This document shows, piece after piece, positions 1-8,656 of a DNA stretch of 64,000 nt (position 1 is the first letter of the stretch; each line of letters starts with the position of its first letter). The notes under the pieces were generated by a model. That model was not told where the DNA came from, did not search any database, and was given only the letters and a program-made list of their open reading frames with translations. Both the position numbers and the translations under genes were made by a program. This stretch comes from Flavobacterium cerinum (GTDB lineage Bacteria > Bacteroidota > Bacteroidia > Flavobacteriales > Flavobacteriaceae). The stretch is taken from the NCBI RefSeq assembly GCF_004028155.1, contig NZ_SBII01000002.1:186001-250000 (forward strand), given 5' to 3'.

Positions 1-456
1 GAAGAGCTGTTAATTGAGTTTTGTGAAGACTTTGAATACACACCTATTATATTTGAAGCCTATCAGACTGTAGATGGTGAACGTAAACTTATTTATCATA
101 CAAATGTAATGATGTGTGTAGGTGAAACATTTGCTGTTATTTGCGCTGACTGTATCGACGATAAGAAAGAACGCAAAATGGTACTTGATAATCTTAAACA
201 AGATGGTAAAGAAGTTATATTGTTGACAGAGGCTCAACTTAATAACTTTGCTGGGAACATGCTGCAGGTAAGAGGTGCTGATAATAAGAGTTATCTTGTA
301 ATGAGTGATTCGGCAAGACAGGTGCTTACTAAAGACCAGGTGGCGAAAATTGAAAAACACACAGAAATACTAACTGCTAACCTTGATACTATTGAGGCTT
401 GCGGTGGTGGAAGTGCACGTTGTATGATGGCCGAAGTATTTTTACCGACTAAATAA
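1..456 (+). CDS. ctlX: CtlX-type amidinotransferase-superfamily hydrolase (C-terminal part)
   Basis: The reading frame is open from base 1, so the true start lies outside the window and only the last 151 codons are present. The C-terminal motif GGGSARCMMAEVF, with its cysteine eleven residues from the end, is the nucleophile region of the guanidine-modifying (arginine deiminase/amidinotransferase) superfamily. It closely resembles the Bacteroidetes proteins named citrulline utilization hydrolase CtlX. The likely role is hydrolysis of a guanidino or ureido substrate in arginine/citrulline catabolism in the cytoplasm. The stop codon lies one base before the start of the Rrf2 gene, so the two are probably co-transcribed. 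The exact substrate cannot be told from this fragment. Confidence 0.8.
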   Translation, partial: EELLIEFCEDFEYTPIIFEAYQTVDGERKLIYHTNVMMCVGETFAVICADCIDDKKERKMVLDNLKQDGKEVILLTEAQLNNFAGNMLQVRGADNKSYLVMSDSARQVLTKDQVAKIEKHTEILTANLDTIEACGGGSARCMMAEVFLPTK

Positions 457-457
457 T

Positions 458-871
458 ATGCTATCTAAAAAAACAAAATACGGGTTAAAGGCGCTTATCT
501 TCATTGCAAAGCAATCGGAGACGGCGCCTGTGCTCATATCTGATATCTCTGAAAAAGAAAAAATTCCTAAAAAATTTTTAGAAGCTATTCTGCTTGATCT
601 TAAAAAGTTTGGCATTTTAGGTTCGAAGAAAGGAAAGGGTGGAGGGTACTATCTTATGAAAGACCCTAAAACCGTTACAGCCGCAACACTTATACGTGTA
701 CTTGATGGCCCTATTGCTATGCTGCCTTGCGTGAGCCTTAATTATTACGAGAAGTGTGATGACTGCCCTCATGAAGAGGTTTGTTCGCTTAATAAATTTT
801 TGGCCGAAGTACGTGATAATACCCTTAGTTTACTGCAGCAGAAAACATTATATGACTTAACGCAGTTGTAG
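458..871 (+). CDS. Rrf2-family transcriptional regulator
   Basis: This is a 137-residue protein of normal Rrf2 length. Residues 1-80 form the winged helix-turn-helix, including a glycine-rich wing (GKGGGYY, near residues 60-65). Four cysteines lie at about positions 91, 100, 103 and 109, the region where IscR and other Rrf2 members bind an Fe-S cluster or sense redox state or metabolites. It starts one base after the ctlX stop, which suggests a shared transcript and possible feedback on that gene. The cysteine spacing differs from classical IscR (three Cys), so cluster binding is plausible but not shown. The regulon is unknown. Confidence 0.85.
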   Translation: MLSKKTKYGLKALIFIAKQSETAPVLISDISEKEKIPKKFLEAILLDLKKFGILGSKKGKGGGYYLMKDPKTVTAATLIRVLDGPIAMLPCVSLNYYEKCDDCPHEEVCSLNKFLAEVRDNTLSLLQQKTLYDLTQL

Positions 872-1121
872 CATTTTTTTTATTCAATTAGCATACTATT
901 TCTATAGAGTAATAGTTTTATTCAAGAAAAAATAGTATTATTGAAGTATGTGATTGATAAAGTTCAAACAAGAGTTTTTCAATACAAATAAAAAAATGTA
1001 GTCACCAATTTTTAGATATTTTAAAGCCCATAAGGCCAAAGATGATTTATCCTTATTCAGTTTTTATTATACTGAGATAATAGGATTTTGGAGCGAGTTT
1101 ATGTTTTGTTATATAGTTTGT

Positions 1122-1158
1122 ATCAGGCTGTTTTGTAATGAAGGCAGCCTGATTTTTT
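1122..1158 (+). terminator. Intrinsic terminator hairpin
   Basis: A perfect 9-bp stem pairs ATCAGGCTG (1122-1130) with CAGCCTGAT (1144-1152), with a 13-base loop, and is followed directly by six T on the plus strand. It is oriented to stop plus-strand transcription, yet the nearest plus-strand gene (Rrf2) ends 250 bases upstream. The same stem lies just past the stop of the convergent marC gene but lacks a T run in that direction. Confidence 0.7.
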
Positions 1159-1792
1159 ATTTAAAACTTATAGAGCTTAAAATATTTACTATCGAACTGC
1201 TGATGTACTGCACACCTATAGCAATTACTATAAAGCCGATTATTCTCGAAATAGCAACGATTCCTGATGCTCCTAATATTCTGGATAGGTAGTGGGCACT
1301 TCTCATCGTTAAGAAAATAACAAACGCTACAGCAATAATAGCAAGACATGCAATGACCTGCTGTTCTATGGATTTGTTGTAATCCTGATACATCGCGATA
1401 AGCAGCGATATAGAACCAGGACCCGCAAGCATCGGGATAGCAAGTGGCGTTAAAGCTATGTCATTCCTTTTTTGAGCATCATTTTTTACTTCTTTATTAA
1501 CTCCCCTCTTTTTACTGAACTTTCCTGTTAGCAAGGAAAAACCTGAACTCACTATTATAAGTCCTCCCGCAATTCGTAAAGCATCGATGCTGATACCAAA
1601 AAAGGCTAAAACATACTGTCCTACAAAAAATGAAATAATAAGAATTATAAAGACATTTACAGCTGCCCAAAATGATATGCGTGATCGCTCTTCTTTAGTA
1701 TCGTCCTGAGTTAAGCCAACAAATATTGGTACCGCACCTAGTGGATTGATAACAGAGAAAAGGGCTGCAAAGATGTAAATGAATAATTCCAT
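1157..1792 (-). CDS. marC: MarC-family integral membrane protein
   Basis: This 211-residue, highly hydrophobic protein has about six predicted membrane segments and the N-terminal signature FSVINPLGAVPIF typical of the MarC/UPF0056 family. A second conserved stretch (PLAIPMLAGPGSI) lies near the middle. The family is located in the inner membrane. Its transport function is unsettled, and the old link to multiple antibiotic resistance has not held up in general. The gene stands alone, converging with the Rrf2 unit. Just upstream on its own strand a TACCTTTA sequence is a 7/8 match to the Bacteroidetes -7 box. The length is typical of the family. Confidence 0.85.
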   Translation of the reverse strand: MELFIYIFAALFSVINPLGAVPIFVGLTQDDTKEERSRISFWAAVNVFIILIISFFVGQYVLAFFGISIDALRIAGGLIIVSSGFSLLTGKFSKKRGVNKEVKNDAQKRNDIALTPLAIPMLAGPGSISLLIAMYQDYNKSIEQQVIACLAIIAVAFVIFLTMRSAHYLSRILGASGIVAISRIIGFIVIAIGVQYISSSIVNILSSISFK

Positions 1793-2068
1793 AGGTTGGT
1801 TTTTATAAAGGTAAAATTACATTTTTATATGAGTGCTGGTTTTTCCAAATCATTAAATTCATTGCCGGTATACCAGCAAAAAAAAGGCAATGGTAACGAT
1901 AGGTTGATGTATCTAAAATATAAATATTTTCTTAAACAGAGCCTTTCTATTCAATGATATAATTTTATTGTGGGGAATAGGATAAAATGAGCTGATCTTA
2001 TTTGTGTTAATATACCGGCTATCCTTCTTTGATTACTATTTCTTGTTAAATTAGTAAAAAAAAATGTA

Positions 2069-3148
2069 ATGATAAATAAGGCCTTGTTTTTATTCTTTTT
2101 CATGTTTGGTTTTTATAGCCTGAATGCTCAAACCATATCAGGATACGTTTATGATGATGTGGAGAAAAAGCCTCTTGAAGGTGCTCTGGTATATTTAGAT
2201 GGTACCACTCTTAAAACGAATACTGATGCTAAAGGCTTTTTTAGTCTTACCTCATTACAGGATATTAGTGGAGTATTAGTTGTAAGTTATCTGGGATATC
2301 AAAACTATCTACTAAATAATCCTTTTACTAATACCAAACCTGTTACTGTCCTATTAAAAGAAAATACGACGAGACTTGATGAGGTTGTTATTAATAAAAC
2401 AAAAGGTCCTTTTTCGAGAAAAGAAATGCTTAAAGCTTTTAGGGAGCAATTTTTAGGACAGTCGGCAGCGGGGTCTTCCTGTAAAATTGTAAACGAAAAA
2501 GACATTTATTTTGATTATGATCCTGCTGCAAGAACATTGAAGGCAATGAGTACAAAACCTTTGCAGATCATTAATAAGCGGCTTAAATATACTTTAGTAT
2601 TTGATCTTGCCGGTTTTGAGGTGGCTTATAAAACAAAAAGTCTTAATAGGGCCTATATAAATACGAGCTTTTTTGCAGGAACCACATTTTTTACTGATAC
2701 ATCTGAAAAAGGTAATGCTGATAAAAAGAGAAAGGCAGCTTATCAGGGTTCTCAGGTTCATTTTTTAAAAGCTCTTACCCAAAAGCAATTGAAGAAAGAG
2801 AAGTATGATTTTTATGTTGATAAGCTTCCGGATGATCCCGAGAAATACTTTATTATAAAAGACACCCTTAATGTAAAAAAGGTAACGGTAGTGCCTCTTC
2901 CGGAACAGCAACGAGAAGAGACACTTAATTCGGTTAAATATAACCCGGAGCGATCAAAGTATCACAATATGCGTTATACTTTTTTGCATGATAAGAAAAA
3001 TCAGTCTTTCCTTAATTTTGACAAAGGTGTTTTTTATGTAGATGAAAACGGGTTATTTGGACCGGTTACCGAAGTTGTGTTTGGCGGATATATGGGAAAC
3101 CTTAAAGCAGGTGACATGCTTCCTGCCGACTATAAATATACCGAGTAG
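2069..3148 (+). CDS. Secreted carboxypeptidase-like regulatory domain protein
   Basis: This 359-residue protein begins with a signal peptide of about 20 residues ending in SLNAQ. Residues 22-105 form a carboxypeptidase D regulatory-like beta-sandwich (ISGYVYDDVEKKPLEGALVY, then an NTDAKGFFSL turn and SYLGYQNYLL). That domain is common at the N-terminus of Bacteroidetes envelope proteins and TonB-dependent receptors. The remaining 250 residues resemble no enzyme I can name and carry no TonB plug or barrel. It is probably periplasmic or anchored at the outer membrane. It has its own upstream gap of 276 bases with no clear promoter match. Function is unknown. Confidence 0.7.
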   Translation: MINKALFLFFFMFGFYSLNAQTISGYVYDDVEKKPLEGALVYLDGTTLKTNTDAKGFFSLTSLQDISGVLVVSYLGYQNYLLNNPFTNTKPVTVLLKENTTRLDEVVINKTKGPFSRKEMLKAFREQFLGQSAAGSSCKIVNEKDIYFDYDPAARTLKAMSTKPLQIINKRLKYTLVFDLAGFEVAYKTKSLNRAYINTSFFAGTTFFTDTSEKGNADKKRKAAYQGSQVHFLKALTQKQLKKEKYDFYVDKLPDDPEKYFIIKDTLNVKKVTVVPLPEQQREETLNSVKYNPERSKYHNMRYTFLHDKKNQSFLNFDKGVFYVDENGLFGPVTEVVFGGYMGNLKAGDMLPADYKYTE

Positions 3149-3194
3149 ATGTTATAGTAACTATAAAACTGAAGGATAAGAATACTGATTTAAG

Positions 3195-3202
3195 TAAATT
3201 TG
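3195..3202 (+). promoter_or_regulatory. Putative -7 promoter box (TAAATTTG)
   Basis: A perfect match to the Bacteroidetes TAnnTTTG -7 element lies 17 bases before the start of the CoA-binding protein gene. I see no convincing -33 TTG at the usual spacing, so this is a candidate only. Confidence 0.4.
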
Positions 3203-3219
3203 AGTAAAAAGAATTTGTT

Positions 3220-3588
3220 ATGGCTGCATCAAAAAAAACATTGGTAATGGGAGCTTCTTCAAATCCCGACAGATACGCTTATAAAGCAATTAAAATGCTG
3301 CAACGCTTTGGACATCCAGTTGTGGCTGTTGGTAAAAAGGAAGACGAGGTTGACGGACTGAAAATTGAAAAACAGCAAATTCCTTTCGAAAATATTGATA
3401 CTGTTACGCTATATCTTAATCCAATGAACCAAAAGCAGTACTATGACTATATAGTCGCGCTTAAGCCAAATAGGGTTATTTTTAATCCGGGTACCGAAAA
3501 TCCTGAACTTTATACACTCCTAAGACAAAATGGTATTGAGGTAGAAATAGCCTGTACGCTGGTATTACTTTCTACTAACCAATACTAA
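3220..3588 (+). CDS. CoA-binding (Rossmann) domain protein
   Basis: This 122-residue single-domain protein opens with a beta-strand and nucleotide-binding loop (TLVMGASSNPDRYAYKAIKML). It later carries the NPG-containing segment IFNPGTENPEL, typical of the CoA-binding family related to YccU/COG1832 and to the N-terminal domain of acyl-CoA synthetases. The family binds CoA or an acyl-CoA, but the physiological role is unknown. The last 14 bases overlap the convergent symporter gene. The length is usual for the stand-alone family. Confidence 0.8.
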   Translation: MAASKKTLVMGASSNPDRYAYKAIKMLQRFGHPVVAVGKKEDEVDGLKIEKQQIPFENIDTVTLYLNPMNQKQYYDYIVALKPNRVIFNPGTENPELYTLLRQNGIEVEIACTLVLLSTNQY

Positions 3589-5077
3589 CTGTTTTCTTTT
3601 TACTAATGCATAACAGTAGTAAGAAAGTGATCAGTCCGTTTACAATGATAAGCTCGCTGTCAAACACATAATCTCCAAAAAGAAGAGAAGAGTTAAGGCT
3701 TATAAGTAATGTAAGCAGGGGTGATGCTACGCATACAAAAGGTACTATTTTGTCTTTTATAGCATAGTTTTTCATAAACAACCCAAAGGAGTATAATCCA
3801 AGGAGTGGTCCATAAGTGTATGATGCGATCCTGAATATCATACTCACTACAGATGAATCGTTTATAGCATTGAATATGATTATAACCAAGAACATTAGGA
3901 GTGAGAATGAAACGTGAACCATATGTCTTGTTCTTACCATATTAGGCTTGTTTGCATTCTTTTCTTTATCCATTCCTAAAAAGTCTACACAAAACGACGT
4001 TGTAAGTGCTGTAAGAGCAGAATCAGTAGTGGCAAATGTAGCAGCGGTTAATCCTAAAAGAAAAATAACAGACGGTATAATTGTTAGGTGATTAAAGGCA
4101 ATTTCTGGGAAAAGAAGATCGGTTCTGGTTTTTCCCATAGCATCTACAGGTATACTGATTCCGTTATTATTTGCATAGATATAAAGTAAAGCACCTACGC
4201 CTAAAAAGAACAGGTTGATGATAACAAAAATACCTGTAAACGTAAACATGTTCTTTTGTGCTTCTCCTATGTTTTTACAGCTAAGGTTCTTCTGCATCAA
4301 ATCCTGATCAAGACCTACCATAGCAATAGTGACAAATATTCCGCCCAGTATTTGTTTTACAAAGTGATACTTACTGGTTATAAAATCTTCAAAGAAAAAG
4401 ATCTTGGAGTAGTTGCTTTTTTTTACGGTCTCGAAAGCTTCAGGCAGACTTAAATGCAGGCTGTCGCAAATAAAGTAGATGGTAAAGAATACCGATGATA
4501 CAAGGAAGAATGTTTGTAGGGTATCTGTAATTATAATAGTCTTAAGTCCGCCTTTATAGGTATATGCGAATATCAATAAGAGTGATATCAGTACAGTAAC
4601 CCAGAACGGAATCCCAAATTCATCAAATACATAACGCTGTAATACAATAACGACCAAATAGAGTCTAAAAGCTGAACCTATGGTACGACTTATAAGGAAT
4701 ATCATTGCAGATGTCTTATAGCTGTAATAGCCTAACCGTTCTTCAATATACCCATAAATGGAGGTAAGGTTGAGTCTGTAATATAGTGGCAGCAGTACCT
4801 TGGCAATAATTATAAAACCAATAGCATTACCTAATATGAACTGAAAGTATTTAAACTGTTCTCCATTAGGTGAACCAACTTCTCCTGGTACTGATATGAA
4901 GGTAACACCGGAAAGCGCAGTACCGATCATACCAAAGGCAACCAGATACCATTTAGAATTTTTGTTGGCTTTAAAAAAAGTATCGTTACTGCTGTCTTTT
5001 TTGCTAACTACTCTTGAGATAAGAATCAGGATACCAAAATAAATAACAATGATGGATAGTATGGTTAACGGCTGCAT
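3575..5077 (-). CDS. Sodium:solute symporter (SSS family)
   Basis: This polytopic membrane protein of 500 residues has about 13 hydrophobic segments, in keeping with the SSS/LeuT fold. Conserved stretches include GTALSGVTFISVPGE near residue 50, the YGYIEERLG loop, and the GLTAATFATTDSALTAL segment of the sodium site region. I chose the start at 5077 (MQPLTILSII) rather than the upstream ATG at 5134, because the extra 19 residues are not typical of the family and approach the divergent recR promoter. It imports a solute using the sodium gradient. The substrate (sugar, sialic acid, amino acid or other) cannot be assigned. Its 3' end overlaps the CoA-binding gene by 14 bases. Confidence 0.85.
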   Translation of the reverse strand: MQPLTILSIIVIYFGILILISRVVSKKDSSNDTFFKANKNSKWYLVAFGMIGTALSGVTFISVPGEVGSPNGEQFKYFQFILGNAIGFIIIAKVLLPLYYRLNLTSIYGYIEERLGYYSYKTSAMIFLISRTIGSAFRLYLVVIVLQRYVFDEFGIPFWVTVLISLLLIFAYTYKGGLKTIIITDTLQTFFLVSSVFFTIYFICDSLHLSLPEAFETVKKSNYSKIFFFEDFITSKYHFVKQILGGIFVTIAMVGLDQDLMQKNLSCKNIGEAQKNMFTFTGIFVIINLFFLGVGALLYIYANNNGISIPVDAMGKTRTDLLFPEIAFNHLTIIPSVIFLLGLTAATFATTDSALTALTTSFCVDFLGMDKEKNANKPNMVRTRHMVHVSFSLLMFLVIIIFNAINDSSVVSMIFRIASYTYGPLLGLYSFGLFMKNYAIKDKIVPFVCVASPLLTLLISLNSSLLFGDYVFDSELIIVNGLITFLLLLCISKKKTVSIG

Positions 5078-5175
5078 AATAATGGGTTTGTAGTACAAAA
5101 CAACTAAAAAATATTTCAAAAAGCTACTACTCATGAAATTTGTATTGTGATAAATGCAAATACGCCCTTGTTTAG

Positions 5176-5183
5176 TACCTTTG
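5176..5183 (+). promoter_or_regulatory. -7 promoter box (TACCTTTG) of recR
   Basis: This exact TAnnTTTG match is separated by only six bases from the chosen recR ATG (5190). If transcription starts at the usual distance, the mRNA would begin at or next to the start codon. No clear -33 TTG is seen at 17-23 bases upstream. Confidence 0.55.
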
Positions 5184-5189
5184 CACTAT

Positions 5190-5810
5190 ATGGAAATGTC
5201 TTCAAAACTACTGGAAAGAGCCGTTGCCGAAATATCCCAGCTGCCGGGTATTGGTAAAAGAACTGCTTTACGGCTGGCACTGCATCTTTTAAAACAACCG
5301 GTTGATCAAACGCAGCTGCTTGCCGGTGCATTGCTAAAAATGAGGGAGGAAATTCAGTTTTGTAAAAAATGCCATAATATATCTGATGTAGAGATCTGTG
5401 AGATCTGTGCTAACGGTACGCGTGATCAATCGATTATTTGTGTAGTTGAGGATATAAGGGATGTAATGGCAATTGAGAATACCAATCTTTTTAAAGGAAT
5501 CTACCATGTCCTGGGAGGGAAAATATCTCCCATGGATGGTGTTGGTCCAAGCCAGCTTAATATAACTACATTGGTAGAGAAAGTGCGAACTGGTATAGTG
5601 AAAGAACTGATATTTGCTTTGAGTTCTACTATGGAAGGTGATACGACTAACTTTTATATTTACAAACAGATAAAAGACCAAAACATTATAACATCTGCTA
5701 TTGCAAGAGGTATAGCCGTTGGTGATGAACTTGAGTTTGCCGATGAGGTAACACTTGGGCGAAGCATATTACATCGGGTACCGTTTGAAAGTTCGATGAA
5801 AAACCATTAA
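5190..5810 (+). CDS. recR: Recombination mediator RecR
   Basis: This 206-residue protein has the full RecR plan. An N-terminal helix-hairpin-helix ([19 protein letters not shown]) is followed by a four-cysteine zinc knuckle (CKKC...CEIC, spacing C-x2-C-x8-C-x2-C) and a TOPRIM domain containing [14 protein letters not shown]. With RecF and RecO it loads RecA at single-strand gaps. I placed the start at the ATG at 5190 ([12 protein letters not shown]) because family members begin here and the -7 box lies just before it. A longer frame from 5154 would run through that promoter. ATG 5196 is a second possible start. It ends 8 bases from the convergent usher-like gene. Confidence 0.97.
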   Translation: MEMSSKLLERAVAEISQLPGIGKRTALRLALHLLKQPVDQTQLLAGALLKMREEIQFCKKCHNISDVEICEICANGTRDQSIICVVEDIRDVMAIENTNLFKGIYHVLGGKISPMDGVGPSQLNITTLVEKVRTGIVKELIFALSSTMEGDTTNFYIYKQIKDQNIITSAIARGIAVGDELEFADEVTLGRSILHRVPFESSMKNH

Positions 5811-5818
5811 GTAATAAT

Positions 5819-8644
5819 TTATTTCTTTTTGTCTTTAGCCGGAGCCGGAGATGGTCCGTTTTTGAAACCGCTGGAGCTGAATTTTCTTGTTTCCACACGT
5901 TTTTCCTTAATGTTTAAAGTGAATTTTACTTCTTTAATATCATTAGGTTCGGCGTTGATAACTTGATTGTTATCTTCTATTTCAACATATTCAGAGATAC
6001 CGGCTTTTTCAAGAGTAACAGTATATGATCCTTTAGGTACATACAATACAAAGTTTCCGTTTTCATCAGTTTTAGTTGTAAAAACATTACCACTGTCGTC
6101 GATTGCAATTATTGGGAGTCCTCCTTTTTTTCTGGTTATGTCGAAACTTTTTTCAGTAAAAATATACGATAGAGATCCTTTAATAGTGGCTGTTTTGTTC
6201 AGGCCAATGGCAATTTTGGTGTCGGCATTTATAACCACTGTTACGGCGTTAGAATACCATTCATTGGTGTTAACAGGTTTTATTGAATAGGTTCCCAGTG
6301 GAAGTGATTTGTATTTTAAAATTCCTTTGTTGTCTGTTCTAAATGCTTTTCCATCAATAATTACAACTTGGTTAGCAGCAGCCAAACTTTTGGATGTCAT
6401 TTTGTCTTTACTTCCTGTTTCATAATACACATAAACTTCAAGCTCGCTTCTTGTCCTGTCAATCTTTATCGGATTAAAACGTTTTGTAAGTCCTACCTGA
6501 ATCGTGTTTAAAGAATTTACACTTGTTGAAAAATCGCTGTAGTAATTGTAGGCGAAAAGGGTAAAATCCTGTGAAACATCATATTCTACACGACCGTTAA
6601 ACTGTAACGATTCACTAATAAGACTGTTTTTAGAATATACCATTCCTACACTCACGTTAAGCTTATCGTTAAAAAATTTTTGTTGTAAAGTAGGTGAGAT
6701 CGTAAGGTTAGTGTATTTTTCTTTTACGCCAAATTGTGAGTTGGCAATAATCTCTCCCAGGTAGAAATTATTGTATTGATAAAAAGCTAAAAGATTAAAC
6801 ATTTTCCAACTGTAGATAAAATTCGTCTTAAAGTGAAATTCTTTCTTTTCTATTGTATTGGTTGTAAAAAGGCCACCTTCAAAAGATAAGGATACATTCT
6901 GTCTTGTGGGAGTGTTGTAATAGGTTAATCCTAAAGACATCCGGGCAGCCTTCATGGTATATTCTTCCGGAGAAATAGTTCCAATAAACTGTTCCTTGCG
7001 ATTTTCGGTATAATAATATGGGGATAAAGACACTATTACCGATGAAAAACGTCTTGATACTCCAATATCATAACGTGCTGTAGAAAAATGGGTTGAGGTA
7101 AATTGATTGGCGAACGATTCTGGTTTGGCAGAGAGATAATTGTATACTCCCCAAAAATTGAATTTACCAACAGGAAGGTTAATACGTTCGTTAAGGTTTA
7201 CCACACCTTTTCTCATTCCTGAAAAATAACCGGAGCTAAGGTAATTGGAACTGCTGTAAAATAAACTTTTTACCTTACCGTTAAACTGAACTTCTCCTGC
7301 ACCACCAGCTTTGTTTACCGATTCAATATCAGAAGTAAGATTACTTACTGCACCTCCGGCTCTAAGATTAAAATTTTCAGATGTGTATAATGAAAAGCGT
7401 GATGACGCCAGATAATTTTTTGTACCATAATACGTATCACTATCATAAATAATCGTGTTTTCATAACCATTTTTCTGCATCCATCCACCATTATGCGTGA
7501 ACATTCCCCATGCCGATTTTCCGAAGGATAAGTTTGAATTGTCGATCAGGTTGAAAGTTTTATCGATAGCACCGGCTTCAATGGTGTTTTTCTCGTTTGG
7601 TTTGTAAAAACCTTCGGCACCTCTACCAATAAGGTTAAGCTCGAAAAACTTTGATATGTTACCTATGGTAGCCCCAAAGTTTTTTTCTTTATAGCCAAGC
7701 CATGTGTTTCTAAGGAAAACCTGATTTGAGTTTTCCCACCAGTTCATATCTATATTGGCCTGAAGTACACCTTCATTGATTTCTGCCTCGGCATTAGCAT
7801 ATAAAAAGTAAGCATTTGTATTATCGCTGTTGTGCTGCATGCTTGCTGTAACCTGATTGGTTTGGTTAAAAGCCAGATTGTAATCGGGGTTGTAGGGAGC
7901 TGCATATTTTCTGTCCTGACGTATGGAGCTAGCTCTTACAGTACCATTATTAATAATATCGCCATTCTTATACAATGCGGTAATATTAATGGTGAAATCT
8001 TCTTGTTTTAGTATGTTTTTGTTGACTACTTTTTTTAATACAACAATAGTGTCTGTAAATGCCCTAATGCTGATATCGGTGTTTTCAATTGCATTTCGGG
8101 TTATAAAATCGGGGTAGCGGGCTAAAACGGTAATTTTTTGAGCAGTATTTCCTTCGTTAGAAATACGTATAGGAATGGAGAGGCTGTCGCCGGCTCTTTC
8201 GTAGATCAGGTTTGTTTCGAGCAGCATTACTTTTACCAGTTTTCTTTCGCGTATAAGAACGGGAAGGAAAACACTCTTAGTTTCCTGTGTGCCGTTAAGT
8301 GAAAATACACCTTCTATGGTACTTTTGTTACCAGCTTTTGCTGTGGCAGCAACAATAGCTTTTATCGGAATAAAAATGCTGTCCCTGGAAGGTAATGTTA
8401 TGGTTTTAGATTTTCGTTGAGAAAGGTAAAGGTCTTCGTGGCTGCTGTGCGCATCAAAAGTTCCTTCTATAGTGTGGCTGGTAGTATTTACTATTCTAAC
8501 ATAAGCATCTACAATGCCTGTGCTGTTTGTCTCGATTTTTTTGCTGGTAAATTCTATACTAAAGCTGTTATTTTGTGACCATGCAGTAAAGCCTGATACA
8601 AAAACAGCAAAGAATAGTAGTATTTTATAGCATTTAGCCGACAT
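5819..8644 (-). CDS. Usher-like outer-membrane beta-barrel protein
   Basis: This 941-residue protein has a signal peptide of about 24 residues (ending AWSQ). Residues 25-245 look like periplasmic Ig-like beta domains, including a NEW3-like stretch (DSLSIPIRISNEGNTAQKIT). Residues 255-722 are rich in alternating aromatic and hydrophobic strands and close with a barrel-like end (IQVGLTKRF). Residues 735-911 hold two carboxypeptidase-regulatory-like modules (TDNKGILKYKSLPLGTYSI and TDENGNFVLYVPKGSYTV). N-terminal domain, barrel, then two C-terminal beta domains is the order found in fimbrial ushers, though the length exceeds FimD/PapC and I cannot identify the internal plug. The C-terminus is a short proline/lysine tail. 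It is the last gene of the pilus-like operon, 12 bases after the adhesin-like gene. Family membership is inferred from architecture and context. Confidence 0.6.
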   Translation of the reverse strand: MSAKCYKILLFFAVFVSGFTAWSQNNSFSIEFTSKKIETNSTGIVDAYVRIVNTTSHTIEGTFDAHSSHEDLYLSQRKSKTITLPSRDSIFIPIKAIVAATAKAGNKSTIEGVFSLNGTQETKSVFLPVLIRERKLVKVMLLETNLIYERAGDSLSIPIRISNEGNTAQKITVLARYPDFITRNAIENTDISIRAFTDTIVVLKKVVNKNILKQEDFTINITALYKNGDIINNGTVRASSIRQDRKYAAPYNPDYNLAFNQTNQVTASMQHNSDNTNAYFLYANAEAEINEGVLQANIDMNWWENSNQVFLRNTWLGYKEKNFGATIGNISKFFELNLIGRGAEGFYKPNEKNTIEAGAIDKTFNLIDNSNLSFGKSAWGMFTHNGGWMQKNGYENTIIYDSDTYYGTKNYLASSRFSLYTSENFNLRAGGAVSNLTSDIESVNKAGGAGEVQFNGKVKSLFYSSSNYLSSGYFSGMRKGVVNLNERINLPVGKFNFWGVYNYLSAKPESFANQFTSTHFSTARYDIGVSRRFSSVIVSLSPYYYTENRKEQFIGTISPEEYTMKAARMSLGLTYYNTPTRQNVSLSFEGGLFTTNTIEKKEFHFKTNFIYSWKMFNLLAFYQYNNFYLGEIIANSQFGVKEKYTNLTISPTLQQKFFNDKLNVSVGMVYSKNSLISESLQFNGRVEYDVSQDFTLFAYNYYSDFSTSVNSLNTIQVGLTKRFNPIKIDRTRSELEVYVYYETGSKDKMTSKSLAAANQVVIIDGKAFRTDNKGILKYKSLPLGTYSIKPVNTNEWYSNAVTVVINADTKIAIGLNKTATIKGSLSYIFTEKSFDITRKKGGLPIIAIDDSGNVFTTKTDENGNFVLYVPKGSYTVTLEKAGISEYVEIEDNNQVINAEPNDIKEVKFTLNIKEKRVETRKFSSSGFKNGPSPAPAKDKKK

Positions 8645-8656
8645 TTATCGAGGAAG

